A stretch of DNA of 64,000 nt, from assembly GCA_009783205.1 (NCBI GenBank), contig WRHO01000006.1, positions 1-64,000 on the forward strand. Reading direction: 5' to 3'. The position numbers and the translations under genes were made by a program. The DNA comes from Oscillospiraceae bacterium (lineage in GTDB: Bacteria; Bacillota; Clostridia; Oscillospirales; Ruminococcaceae). Each line of letters opens with the position of its first letter. Positions within the stretch are counted from its first letter, which is position 1. This document shows positions 20,923-30,608 of the stretch, piece by piece. The notes beneath the pieces were generated by a model that searched no databases, was not told where the DNA came from, and was given only the letters and a program-made list of their open reading frames with translations.

Positions 20923-21564
20923 ATGAGCTTAATATCGGCAATTGTTTCCGCCGCATTAATCGCGGCATCGTTGTCAATCGACTCGTTTGCGGCGGCGTTC
21001 GCTTACGGGTGCAAGAAAATAAGAATTTCTATGCTGTCTTTAAACATTATAAACTTGATTTGCACAGGAATGTTGGGGTTATCGTTCTTTTTTGGTGCGC
21101 TACTTCTCAATTACATACCCGAACAGGTTGCTTTAATTTTATCGTTTACAATACTTTTTATCATAGGTCTTACAAAGCTTTTCGACAGTATTACAAAATC
21201 AATTATTCGAAAACATACAAACTTAAGTAAAGAAATTAATCTTTCTGTATTTAATTTCAAATTGCTTTTACGGCTGTATGCCGACCCGGAAGCGGCGGAC
21301 GCAGATGTATCAAAAAGTATTTCTCCCGGTGAAGCGGTTGTATTAGCTGTTTCGGTGTCATTAGACGGGATTGCCGTGGGGTTCAGCGCGGCGATGTTGG
21401 GTGTTAATGTTTGGGCCATTATTATATTCTCGCTCATCACAGATTTTATCGCGCTAACACTCGGCGGTTGGCTCGGAAATAGAATTGCTCATAAATTGAG
21501 GTTTAATATATCATGGATAGCCGGATTAATATTGATTGGTCTTGCGATTGAGAAATTGATATAG
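20923..21564 (+). CDS. ytaF: YtaF-like sporulation membrane protein (MntP-related)
   Basis: LIAASLSIDSFAAAFAYGCKKIRI...VVLAVSVSLDGIAVGFSAAMLGVN. Confidence 0.75.
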   Translation: MSLISAIVSAALIAASLSIDSFAAAFAYGCKKIRISMLSLNIINLICTGMLGLSFFFGALLLNYIPEQVALILSFTILFIIGLTKLFDSITKSIIRKHTNLSKEINLSVFNFKLLLRLYADPEAADADVSKSISPGEAVVLAVSVSLDGIAVGFSAAMLGVNVWAIIIFSLITDFIALTLGGWLGNRIAHKLRFNISWIAGLILIGLAIEKLI

Positions 21565-22537
21565 TATGTGGGTTTTTTGGAAGTTAAAGATATTATGTAT
21601 TGACAACTGTAAAGACGAAATTTAAAAAGTTCCGTAACATCGTCTTTATATTCGGGGAGCAAGTGTATATAATACTCCGTCACTTTATATGCGTTTTGCT
21701 TGCAATGCTCTAAAAGCAATTGCTTCAGTTTTTCTTCAATCAAGATTTTAACATAAATACCGCGATGACTGTTGTCGCCAATTTTTTTCAAAATATCTTG
21801 GACGACGTTACTCCACTCGCTTTTATTATATAGTTTTTTCAGCTTTAAGAAATAGTTAAAATTATCATTTAACACAAAAGCAGTCGCAAGTTCTATCTGA
21901 GCGGATTTATTATTGGTTTTTTCGTATACTGAATACCGAAGTTCTTTCCATTGTTTGAGTAGACCCGAAAATTCTGAATCTTTATTCTCTCCGTCTATAC
22001 ACAAGTTTACGGCGCGGTCGTATTGCCGGGAATATCACGGTATTCTATGTATCCCTATCGAGTTACCGCTTTAATCGTGCTTCTAATCAGCTTTTGCGCA
22101 GATTCCAATATATCGGATTTGTAGGCATAACGCAAGAGTATTTCCTCTTTAATTCGCTTGTCTTTCTTTGCAAATTCAAGCAAAAGCGAAAGAATAACCT
22201 GTTTATCCAAACCCTCGAGATTTTTTATTGCAGATTTCGACTTCGGCTTTGATTTAGTTTTTTTCTGAAGCTCATCGCGAATGGCATAAAACACCGACGC
22301 TTGATGCTTGCAATGCACGTTCATGTCATACGGGCAGTCGCAATCCGTTTCGGTGATTTCATTTTTCGCAGACAACATAACCGTTACGGTATAATCATCG
22401 TTACCCGATACTTCCGCAGTCCATACATTGTCGTCCGTGTCACATTCTAAAGAAACGATATTACCGGATTTATAATAATCCAATCCTCGTTTAAGAATTA
22501 TACAGTCAAAATAATCTTCAAAGTTGTTTATATTCAC
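21489..22537 (-). pseudogene. SWIM zinc-finger protein, disrupted
   Basis: CDCPYDMNVHCKHQASVFYAI SWIM motif in 22055..22537; in-frame TAG after IKAVTR, readable GYIEYRD beyond it, then frame change into AVNLCIDGENKDSEFSGLL (21489..22004). Confidence 0.65.
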
Positions 22538-22964
22538 AATCTATACCTCTTTTTTAATCTTGGCAAGTCTGACGAGTTCATTTTATTGTTGGATTTACTG
22601 TATAAATTGCGGCGGCAAATATGCCGAAGACGGATGCACCTGCTATAATGATTATAAAGATGAAATTTTTATATTTATTGTTGAAGACGATGATACAGAA
22701 AATTATTTTATCGAAATAGCAAACAACACGGAAAACGCTATTTCCACAAAAGGGTTATATCTCACCAACGATGACGATTTATTAAAATGGCAAATGCCAG
22801 CCATTATTATTAGAGAGGGTGAAACCATTCGTTTTATAACCGAAGATAATAATGCTTATTTTGCTTTAAAAAGATTACAGACAAACTTTAATTTGAGCGT
22901 TGGGGACGTAGTGTATTTAACCGATGCGACCGAGAATATTATTTCGTGGGCTGAGGTAGATTGA
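22524..22964 (+). CDS. Short protein with lamin-tail-like domain
   Basis: YFIEIANNTENAISTKGLYLTNDDDLLKWQMPAIIIREGE...RLQTNFNLSVGDVVYLTDATENIIS parallels the C-terminus of the 10163..18571 product. Confidence 0.55.
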   Translation: MFIFTIYTSFLILASLTSSFYCWIYCINCGGKYAEDGCTCYNDYKDEIFIFIVEDDDTENYFIEIANNTENAISTKGLYLTNDDDLLKWQMPAIIIREGETIRFITEDNNAYFALKRLQTNFNLSVGDVVYLTDATENIISWAEVD

Positions 22965-22971
22965 AAGAAAT

Positions 22972-23007
22972 AAAGAGTATAGCAGGGTTATCCCGCTATA
23001 CTCTTTA
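22972..23007. terminator. Bidirectional hairpin terminator between convergent genes
   Basis: aaagagtatagc-aggg-tta-tccc-gctatactcttt. Confidence 0.7.
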
Positions 23008-24487
23008 TCCGCTCGATTTCGTCAAGCAAATCATACCCCTCGCCCCAATATGGTGCCTTTTCAATACATAATAACGCATATTTCTCCGCTTTTATAAAGT
23101 CATCATTCTGCAAATAATACAACGAGTGCAAATAATAAGCAAAATAATTAGGCTTTTTCATATCGGGAATGGCTTTTTCGACATTAAGTCTGACGGCATA
23201 TTCGGTTTGGAGCAATTCGGCTTGAGTGTCGTTCGGTAAGAGAAAATTACGACCGCCGAGCGTTGCCCGTGCCTCTTCATAATTGCCGTTACTCGCCGCC
23301 CATTGCGCGCGGTTTTTTGTCGCCACCGGTACGAGCATTATAAGACAAATGATGAGCGAAACCGCGAACATCGCTGTAGCGGGCGTTTTTTGTTTAACGC
23401 TTTTCGGCTTTATCTGCGTTTTTTTCTCATCTGTAGTTATTAGCGAGTCGGGCTTGAGCGACGCGCCTATACATAAGAATAATAGCATTATAATTGCTAA
23501 AAACGAAAAAGATATATCCGCCGCCGCGTGCAAAAGAATCATTATAGCGGCTATAGTATATTTCCCAAAGGTTTGTTTACGCAACCAAAAAATAATTAAA
23601 AAAACAACTGCGGCTAAGGCTAAGAATCCCCCCGCCAATCCGATTTGTATATACCCGCAATGCGGAATCGCGGCGATATAATCGCGTGTTTGGTATTCGC
23701 GAAAATAAAACGCCCATGCGCCCGGGCCTATCCCCAAAGGGTTATGCAAAATGGTACCTATGCCGTCCGTAATATGCACAACGCGCTCGCCAAATGTAGC
23801 AAACGGCTGTAACCCGCGCAACGAGATTACACCTATTAATGCAAAAAGCGCGACAACGACTCCCGCCGCGGTTTGTTTAAACGCCTTTTTGCTTATTCCG
23901 TATACAATCCACCCCAAGGCATATACCGCTATTGCTCCGACCGATTGCGTCATAATAAGCGCGATTTCCATTAAAAAAGCCCAGTCTCTCGTCTTTTTTC
24001 GCCACGAAAGCCTTGTTAAAAAAGCACAAACAGCTAAAAATATCCCCGTAGCATTTGCATATTGAAAAACGCCGTAAACCCTCCCGTTTTCCACCATTCC
24101 GCGCAACGGAAGCAACCCGTATAAAGCCAAAAAACCTGTACCGGCTACTATTTGTCCCGCAAAAAACACAATCGAATCGACATCTGTGTTAATATTTAAA
24201 ACGAGTAAAAACCATAAAAAAGCGATGACAAGCTTTATAACGCCTATCCACCCCTCGGCGCGCGCCCCGTTGAACAATGTCGATATAACAAATGTGCATA
24301 CTAATCCGCAGAATAAACGCAATACGGCTTTTGATGGGGCGGTACGGAATTTGAAAATCAACATTACCGATATAACGCCGCCACAGAAAAACCACGCAAT
24401 GTCGGAAAATCCCCCCTGCCAAAGCGTGGTTACTGAGAAAAATGCAGTTATGAACCCTACCAATCTACCACTCCTTACCATCGACAA
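22988..24487 (-). CDS. O-antigen ligase-like polytopic membrane protein with TPR-like C-terminus
   Basis: Many TM segments; ILHNPLGIGPGAWAFYFREYQTRDY...PHCGYIQIGLAGG is typical of Wzy_C/O-antigen ligase proteins. Confidence 0.75.
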   Translation of the reverse strand: MSMVRSGRLVGFITAFFSVTTLWQGGFSDIAWFFCGGVISVMLIFKFRTAPSKAVLRLFCGLVCTFVISTLFNGARAEGWIGVIKLVIAFLWFLLVLNINTDVDSIVFFAGQIVAGTGFLALYGLLPLRGMVENGRVYGVFQYANATGIFLAVCAFLTRLSWRKKTRDWAFLMEIALIMTQSVGAIAVYALGWIVYGISKKAFKQTAAGVVVALFALIGVISLRGLQPFATFGERVVHITDGIGTILHNPLGIGPGAWAFYFREYQTRDYIAAIPHCGYIQIGLAGGFLALAAVVFLIIFWLRKQTFGKYTIAAIMILLHAAADISFSFLAIIMLLFLCIGASLKPDSLITTDEKKTQIKPKSVKQKTPATAMFAVSLIICLIMLVPVATKNRAQWAASNGNYEEARATLGGRNFLLPNDTQAELLQTEYAVRLNVEKAIPDMKKPNYFAYYLHSLYYLQNDDFIKAEKYALLCIEKAPYWGEGYDLLDEIERIKSIAG

Positions 24488-27400
24488 GCCCTACCAAATA
24501 CTGTAAAACTTCAATTCCGCAGAAAATTGTAGGTTCGCCCGCCGCCTTGCCCTCCGCGCTCAGTATTGCGGCATAAAATGCGTTCCCGCACAAGCCTATT
24601 TGCGCGTCCGGTAATTTAACAAGATACAAGAGAATTTCCATAAAATCGAATATTTCGGGTTCATTCGTTCCGCGTATACACCCCTTAATCGAAGAATAAC
24701 CCTCATTAGAAATCTTCACGCATAAATCACACTCGGCGCATGGCTCGAGCGGAAGCGGCGGAATATCGTCGGTTGACCACGTTGATTCGGGTGTTGTTTC
24801 CGTCACGGGAACTGTGGTTGAAACAGGCGGTTGCGTTGTCTCTGGTGCCCCACTTACGGTTACAAGCGATGTCGCGGTCTCGGTCACCGTTACAAGCGTT
24901 GTCGCGGTCTCGGTTGCGGTTGCAAGCGTTGTCGCGGTCTCGGTTGCGGTTACAAGCGTTGTCGCGGTCTCGGTTGCGGTTACAAGCGTTGTCGCGGTCT
25001 CGGTTGCGGTTACAAGCGTTGTCGCGGTATCGGTCACAGTTACAAGCGTTGTCGCAGTCTCGGTTGCGGTTGCAAGCGTTGTCGCGGTCTCGGTTGCGGT
25101 TACAAACATTGTCGCGGTCTCGGTTGCGGTTACAAGTGTTGTCGCGGTCTCGGTTGCGGTTACAAGCGTTATCGCGGTCTCGGTTGCGGTTACAAGCGTT
25201 ATCGCGGTCTCGGTTGCGGTTGCAAGCGTTGTCGCGGTCTCGGTTGCGGTTGCAAGCGTTGTCGCGGTCTCGGTTGCGGTTGCAAGCGTTGTCGCAGTCT
25301 CGGTTGCGGTTACAAGTGTTGTTGCAGTCGAGGTTGCTGTTATAGTTGACGCCGCAGATGTTGTTGCGGTTGTAATCGGTGCGGTAGTGGTGTCGGGTGG
25401 CGTGGTTGTGGTTTCGGGAGGAGATGTCACGAGATTTAATGGGTCGCACACAGTACAATCCGGGTCGTCACAGGTGTCTTCGCCGTCGGGACATATGTCA
25501 CAGCATTTAATGTTACAGCTATAATAATCAATATTATTCTCTATGCAAAAGTCGCAGCATAAAAGCCGACAATAATGACACGGAGAATAATCATTATCGC
25601 TAATTGATTCATAGTCGGGATATTTCGTATCACACTCGGTACAAATATTAATGTAGTATGGGTCTTTTGAGTTCGTTAAGGGTATTATCGTCCCCCTCAT
25701 GTAACAATCATAGTAGTATTCATAGCCGCAATCGGTACAGGTGTCCGTTCTAATACACTTTTCGTCTGTTACATCAATGTTCCAGTCGCCTTCAACGACC
25801 GTATCTACAACGCGGCAACCGCGCCATACGGAGTAATAGTCACACTCGGTACAATATTCGCTTTTATAGGTACATTTGCTCTTCTCGCGTTGCAGAATCG
25901 TCCCCTTTTCACTGCAATAACCGGCAAAATCGTTACCGCAGACGGTACATATCCCCGTACCTCTGCAACGGCTGAAGGCTTTATATTTTGTAGTATAAAA
26001 AGTATCGTCTATAAAGTCTCTGCCTACTGCCCAACTTGTGGAGGACGGTGAAACGCCCCAGCCGCCCCATACAACCGTTCCGTTTTCCTTACAACTGTAA
26101 ACCGCGTTATACCGTGTATCGCATAAAGGACAAAAATCCCACGTTGCACAAACATCGCTGTATCTCTCTAAAAGACTTTCGTCACAGTCGAGGTCGAAAT
26201 ATGCTAAATAATCACAATCCGGACAGATATAAGAAATCATACACACATCACGAACGGGGTTTTCCCAATCGACATTTTCGTGGTAACAACAGTCTTGACA
26301 CCCCCGCACCCCACATCTGCCGCTTTCACCAAAACAAGAAACACAACCACATTCGCCGCATCCGCCGCAATCGAATCTTTGCGGGTAATATGATAGCTCT
26401 CCATCCACCCGACCGCCCGTGTTATTATCAGTGATTTCTTGTATCCTTTCGATTGAGGCTTGTACCTCCGGGTCGTCTAAATCTATAGAATTGTATTGTA
26501 CATTAAAATTAATAAGATTATCTAAATGCTCAAACGATGTCAAGGATGTAAAAAAATTCCAACTGCAATTTATATACTCGAGTTCGGTATTTGCCGATAA
26601 ATCGAGGGTTGTAAGCTGATTATTATAACAGAATAAACTTTCAAGTTCGGTGTTTGCCGATAAATCGAGTTCGGAAAGCATATTCCAACCGCAATCTATA
26701 TACAAAAGCTTTTGGTTTGCCGATAAATCGAGGGTTGTAAGCTGATTATTGTAGCAGTATAATGTTTCAAGCTCAGTATTTGCCGATATATCGAGGGTCG
26801 TAAGTTGATTATTGTTACATGATACAAATTCAAGCTCGGTGTTTGACGATAAATCGAGGGTCGTAAGCTGATTATCGTCACATATTAATATTCCAAGCAC
26901 TGTATTTGACGATAAATCGAGTTCTGAAAATTGATTATTTCTACAAAATAAAAAATCAAGCTCGGTATTTGCCGATAAGTCAAGTTCAGAAATTTGATTA
27001 TCGTCACATGATACAAATTCAAGCTTGGGATTTGCCGATATATCGAGTTCAGTAAACGAATTTTGATTACAACTTAAATTTCTCAACAAAGGATTTCCCG
27101 ATAAGTCGAGTTCGGTAAGTCGGTTATCGCTTAAATACAAAAATTCAAGAAGCGGATTTTTTGTTATATTAATGTTGGTAAGACTGCACTCTTCTATATC
27201 CAAAACGAAAAGTAAGGGATTGCCCGCGGCGTCAAGCTCGGTCAACTCATTTTCGCAACAGTATAACCATTCAAGGTTTATATTAGCAGAAATATCGAGC
27301 TCGGTTAATTGATTATCGTTACAGTTAAGTTCTTTAAGCGCGCCATTCTCCGAAATATCAAGCGACGTTAATTGATTATCACCGCAATAAAGAATCGTAA

Positions 27401-27998
27401 GCCCCGCGTTTTTTGATAAATCAAGTTCAGTCAATTGGTTACTGTCGCACGATAAGTCCGCAAGCGTCGGTGTGTTTGAAATATTAATATCCGTGATATC
27501 GTTATTGCTTACGTCCAAAACGTAGAGTGCGGTACAGTCCGAAACATCAACCTCGGTGATTTGTGTACCTCGCACTTGTAACACTTCGAGCGAGGACGAG
27601 CTTGATAAATCTAATATTCCCTCTAAATCGCGCAGTTCATCATAGTCCAAGCCTCCTTCCAAATCGTACAGTTCCTCATCATCATCATAGTCCCAACCAC
27701 CACCGCCTTTGTTTGGTACTAAGGAAACCCCAATGAGCGGTATAGGTATATCCGTCTCCACCCCAATGTCCCATGTAACCCCGTCCCATGTATCGGGTTC
27801 CTCTAAATCCCACCCGAGCTTCTCTAAATTGTCCCCTTGTAGTGCGAAAGCGACAAGCTTTTGATAATCGTTGTCGTTATAACCGTCCGGTGTAGGATAA
27901 TCCGCACCCGCAGGAACGGTAACCGGCGGCAATATCGTAAATACCGCCGCAATTGTTAAGAATAAGGACAATACACGTTTTTGTTTTAACACCTTCAT
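24465..27998 (-). CDS. Large secreted LRR protein with Cys-rich region, (ATTLVTATET)n repeats and dockerin-like C-terminus
   Basis: Signal peptide; about twenty LSxNTELExLxCxxNQLTTLDLS LRRs; CxxCG motifs; 10-aa Thr repeats; C-term EIFDFMEILLYLVKLPD...FCGIEVLQYLVGLVDGKEW. Confidence 0.85.
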   Translation of the reverse strand: MKVLKQKRVLSLFLTIAAVFTILPPVTVPAGADYPTPDGYNDNDYQKLVAFALQGDNLEKLGWDLEEPDTWDGVTWDIGVETDIPIPLIGVSLVPNKGGGGWDYDDDEELYDLEGGLDYDELRDLEGILDLSSSSSLEVLQVRGTQITEVDVSDCTALYVLDVSNNDITDINISNTPTLADLSCDSNQLTELDLSKNAGLTILYCGDNQLTSLDISENGALKELNCNDNQLTELDISANINLEWLYCCENELTELDAAGNPLLFVLDIEECSLTNINITKNPLLEFLYLSDNRLTELDLSGNPLLRNLSCNQNSFTELDISANPKLEFVSCDDNQISELDLSANTELDFLFCRNNQFSELDLSSNTVLGILICDDNQLTTLDLSSNTELEFVSCNNNQLTTLDISANTELETLYCYNNQLTTLDLSANQKLLYIDCGWNMLSELDLSANTELESLFCYNNQLTTLDLSANTELEYINCSWNFFTSLTSFEHLDNLINFNVQYNSIDLDDPEVQASIERIQEITDNNTGGRVDGELSYYPQRFDCGGCGECGCVSCFGESGRCGVRGCQDCCYHENVDWENPVRDVCMISYICPDCDYLAYFDLDCDESLLERYSDVCATWDFCPLCDTRYNAVYSCKENGTVVWGGWGVSPSSTSWAVGRDFIDDTFYTTKYKAFSRCRGTGICTVCGNDFAGYCSEKGTILQREKSKCTYKSEYCTECDYYSVWRGCRVVDTVVEGDWNIDVTDEKCIRTDTCTDCGYEYYYDCYMRGTIIPLTNSKDPYYINICTECDTKYPDYESISDNDYSPCHYCRLLCCDFCIENNIDYYSCNIKCCDICPDGEDTCDDPDCTVCDPLNLVTSPPETTTTPPDTTTAPITTATTSAASTITATSTATTLVTATETATTLATATETATTLATATETATTLATATETAITLVTATETAITLVTATETATTLVTATETATMFVTATETATTLATATETATTLVTVTDTATTLVTATETATTLVTATETATTLVTATETATTLATATETATTLVTVTETATSLVTVSGAPETTQPPVSTTVPVTETTPESTWSTDDIPPLPLEPCAECDLCVKISNEGYSSIKGCIRGTNEPEIFDFMEILLYLVKLPDAQIGLCGNAFYAAILSAEGKAAGEPTIFCGIEVLQYLVGLVDGKEW
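24860..25335. repeat. 30-bp minisatellite encoding (ATTLVTATET)n
   Basis: About 15 tandem copies of gttacaagcgttgtcgcggtctcggttgcg, all in frame. Confidence 0.95.
26570..27500. repeat. 63-bp LRR-encoding tandem repeats
   Basis: Repeated tcggtgtttgccgataaatcgagggttgtaagctgattattg units coding 21-aa LRRs. Confidence 0.85.
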
Positions 27999-28235
27999 AA
28001 AACACTCCTATTTATAAAATACATATTTATACCCCGAAACGCATGAGCAAATATTCGCTCAAAATGCGAGTCGAGGTTTTTGACAGGGCAGGGAAGGATT
28101 CGAGTTTTTACTCTTTTTCGCTCGACTCTTCTCCCTCGCTTTTCTTGGTATCGTGTACCATTATATCGTATATATGTTGAAAAGTCAAGTTTTTTATTTA
28201 AAATAAGCGAAATTTTTGTTTTATTAATATTACAC

Positions 28236-28268
28236 AAAATCCCCCTTAATTCTACAAGAGGGATTGTA
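28236..28268 (-). terminator. Hairpin downstream of sigma-LRR gene
   Basis: aatccccctt-aattctac-aagagggatt. Confidence 0.55.
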
Positions 28269-28279
28269 TTTTCTGTCAA

Positions 28280-29923
28280 CTAAAAGTATATACCACAATC
28301 CGGTAACGCTTTACGCAGTTCATCTATTTGTTCTTGTGTCAATGGGTTTTCGTGTAAACTCAAATCAATTAAATTCATTAATCCGCTTAGAGGTGAAATG
28401 TCTGAGATATTGTTATAACCTAAACTTAAAAATTGTAAATTCATTAATCCTCTCAACGGAGATATATCTGTTATTTGATTTATATATAAATTCAAATACT
28501 TCACATTAGCGGGTATATCACCATTTTCAACCATTTCAGCAAGCTGTTCATCAGTTATATCTTGAGAACTTAAATAAATCTCAACAGGTTCATCGGGTTC
28601 GGGTGTTGTTATAATTTCCGTAGTAGTTGTAGCTTCTGTAGTAGTTGTAGCTTCTGTAGTAGTCGTATCCTCTGTGGTAGTCGTAGCCTCCGTGGTAGTC
28701 GTATCCTCTGTGGTTGTCGTAACCTCCGTTGTAGTCGTAGCGGCTGTGGAAATGGACGGCAAAAGTGTAGTTATTACCGGTGGCGTTGTGATTGATGATG
28801 TTTCGGTGATAATAATAAATGTAGTTACAGGTACGGTTATAGCGGTTTCAATAGGTGCAACAGTTGTTGCGGCGGTTGATACTACAGGAGCGGTAGTAGC
28901 CGCATGAGTGCTTGTCGCCATAAAGCCTGTTGCGACAGGCGCAGTCGTTCCCGAAGCCGCTGTTGTATTAGAGATGTTTACACCGGTAACGGTAACAGGG
29001 GGTGTTGTAACGGGCAGATATGTATAATGCGTCACGCTCGTTTGCGTGCGGCGATTCGTTTCATTGTCGCCCTGCTCATCGTCGCCTTGTTCATCTTCAC
29101 CCCGTTCATTATCATCATTAATTCTCGCTGTAACGCGTTGTTGTTCATTCGCTTGAATGCTTTTATCCGCATCTGAATCAAATAAAACAACTCCGGTAAT
29201 TATACTCGGAACAATTGCTATTCCCGCAATCCCGGCTATAATTTTCGCTTTTAGCGTAATTACGCCTGTTGTTTTTGCCGCGGAAATCGTGCCGGTGCTT
29301 AGTCTTGATTTTTTCGTTAACAATGTAAACGGCAGTCCCCAAAGCTTGATACCGTCTTCTTTGTCAAACCGCTCAATTTCTTTACGGATTTTTTTGCGCG
29401 CTAACGCAAGCCGATTGTTGACCGTGCTTTCTTTTATATTGAGTATTTTGGCAATTTCACATATTTTCTTTTCATCATAATAATAAAAGTACACGCATAT
29501 TTTTTGGGGTTCGGGCAAATTCTGAATCATTTCAATAATTATATGCTTTGTTTCGAGCTTATCGAGATACTCTTCCGGAGAATTTTTCGACGCTTTCTCA
29601 GGCATTAGAGTTTTCATGATTATGTCTACATCATCTGTGCTATTTACCGGAATTTTTCTGCGATTAACAAAATCCAAACATTTGTTCACGGTAATGCGGT
29701 TTAACCATGAATGGAAGGTTTCTGGTTTTTTTAATTTTGTAATTTTCTGTAAAACAGTCGCAAAAACTTCCTGCGTGATGTCCTCTGCATCGTGATGATT
29801 TTTTGTCAGCTTTAAAGCAAGATAATAAACAGAGTCATGAAATTCACGGTAAATTATATCGTGAGCGGAATTATCCCTTGACAACGCTTGTTCAACAAGC
29901 TTGGTAATTTTATCCTTATTCAT
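28280..29923 (-). CDS. ECF sigma factor fused to TM segment, Thr-rich linker and extracellular LRR domain
   Basis: Sigma2 HDIIYREFHDSVYYLALKLTKNHHDAEDITQEVFATVLQKI; sigma4 LPEPQKICVYFYYYDEKKICEIAKILNIKESTVNNRLALARKKIRKE; TM KIIAGIAGIAIVPSIITGVVLF; (TTTTEAT)n; LRR ITDISPLRGLMNLQFLSLGYNNISDISPLSGLMNLIDLSLHENPL. Confidence 0.9.
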   Translation of the reverse strand: MNKDKITKLVEQALSRDNSAHDIIYREFHDSVYYLALKLTKNHHDAEDITQEVFATVLQKITKLKKPETFHSWLNRITVNKCLDFVNRRKIPVNSTDDVDIIMKTLMPEKASKNSPEEYLDKLETKHIIIEMIQNLPEPQKICVYFYYYDEKKICEIAKILNIKESTVNNRLALARKKIRKEIERFDKEDGIKLWGLPFTLLTKKSRLSTGTISAAKTTGVITLKAKIIAGIAGIAIVPSIITGVVLFDSDADKSIQANEQQRVTARINDDNERGEDEQGDDEQGDNETNRRTQTSVTHYTYLPVTTPPVTVTGVNISNTTAASGTTAPVATGFMATSTHAATTAPVVSTAATTVAPIETAITVPVTTFIIITETSSITTPPVITTLLPSISTAATTTTEVTTTTEDTTTTEATTTTEDTTTTEATTTTEATTTTEIITTPEPDEPVEIYLSSQDITDEQLAEMVENGDIPANVKYLNLYINQITDISPLRGLMNLQFLSLGYNNISDISPLSGLMNLIDLSLHENPLTQEQIDELRKALPDCGIYF

Positions 29924-30195
29924 TAACAGATTCCTTGTGTAAATTTTTTTCATACTACTATATTAAATATAGACGCATATGAAAGGCAGTTTCTCTATTT
30001 TTTACCGAAAATATTTTCGATTTGTTAGATTTGTATATATTTCTTTACTTATAAGCATTATTTTAACACATTTTGCCGAAAAGTCAAGGGCAGGCAACGA
30101 TAACAATTATTGCGTTCTCACGCAAGCCCGAGGTATTAGACGCAATTACGTGTATGTTCAACGTCTATGCCTTATTCGAGTATCCGGGTATAGCA

Positions 30196-30245
30196 ATTCC
30201 CACATAATTGCGTATAATCAATATTATACGCAATTATGTGGGAAT
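30196..30245. repeat. Perfect 23-bp inverted repeat; contains left dif-like att site (30203-30235 region)
   Basis: attcccacataattgcgtataat-caat-attatacgcaattatgtgggaat; core ATTGCGTATAA-TCAATA-TTATACGCAAT has 11-6-11 dif architecture. Confidence 0.85.
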
Positions 30246-30252
30246 GTTAAAA

Positions 30253-30486
30253 CTAATCAATATCAAGTGTACCGAATTCAGATAAAACAGCCCTTTCAAA
30301 AGAAGAATAAGAAACTTCAAATTCATTACAAGGTCTCATGTTATGTTTTTTTTGAAAGACACCTTTTTTAAAACATCCTATAGAATAATTTCTAATTATA
30401 AAAAATCCACAATTTAAACACATTTCGTCAATATCATCATAAATTTCAATCATGATATCCTTAGTTAAACTTTCTCTTTTAAACAT
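30253..30486 (-). CDS. Small Cys-containing hypothetical protein of element
   Basis: MFKRESLTKDIMIEIYDDIDEMCLNCGFFIIRNYSIGCFKKGVFQKKHNMRPCNEFE. Confidence 0.45.
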   Translation of the reverse strand: MFKRESLTKDIMIEIYDDIDEMCLNCGFFIIRNYSIGCFKKGVFQKKHNMRPCNEFEVSYSSFERAVLSEFGTLDID

Positions 30487-30608
30487 TTTTTACTCCTTTA
30501 CTCTACCTCGAATTTTAATTGCCGGTCGTCAACGGACTCCTTGGTAAGTAAACTTTTTCGATTTTGTTCATAAAAAGCCGTTCGAATGGTTTAATATGAA
30601 CAATTGGG

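Noticed and set aside
24860-25335. Regular repeats resembling a CRISPR array
   Set aside because: Unit is a contiguous 30-bp tandem repeat with no unique spacers and is in frame in a secreted-protein gene.
24740-25524. Plus-strand ORFs such as SVTSVVAVSVAVTSVVAVSV...
   Set aside because: Artefact of the stop-free minisatellite on the opposite strand.
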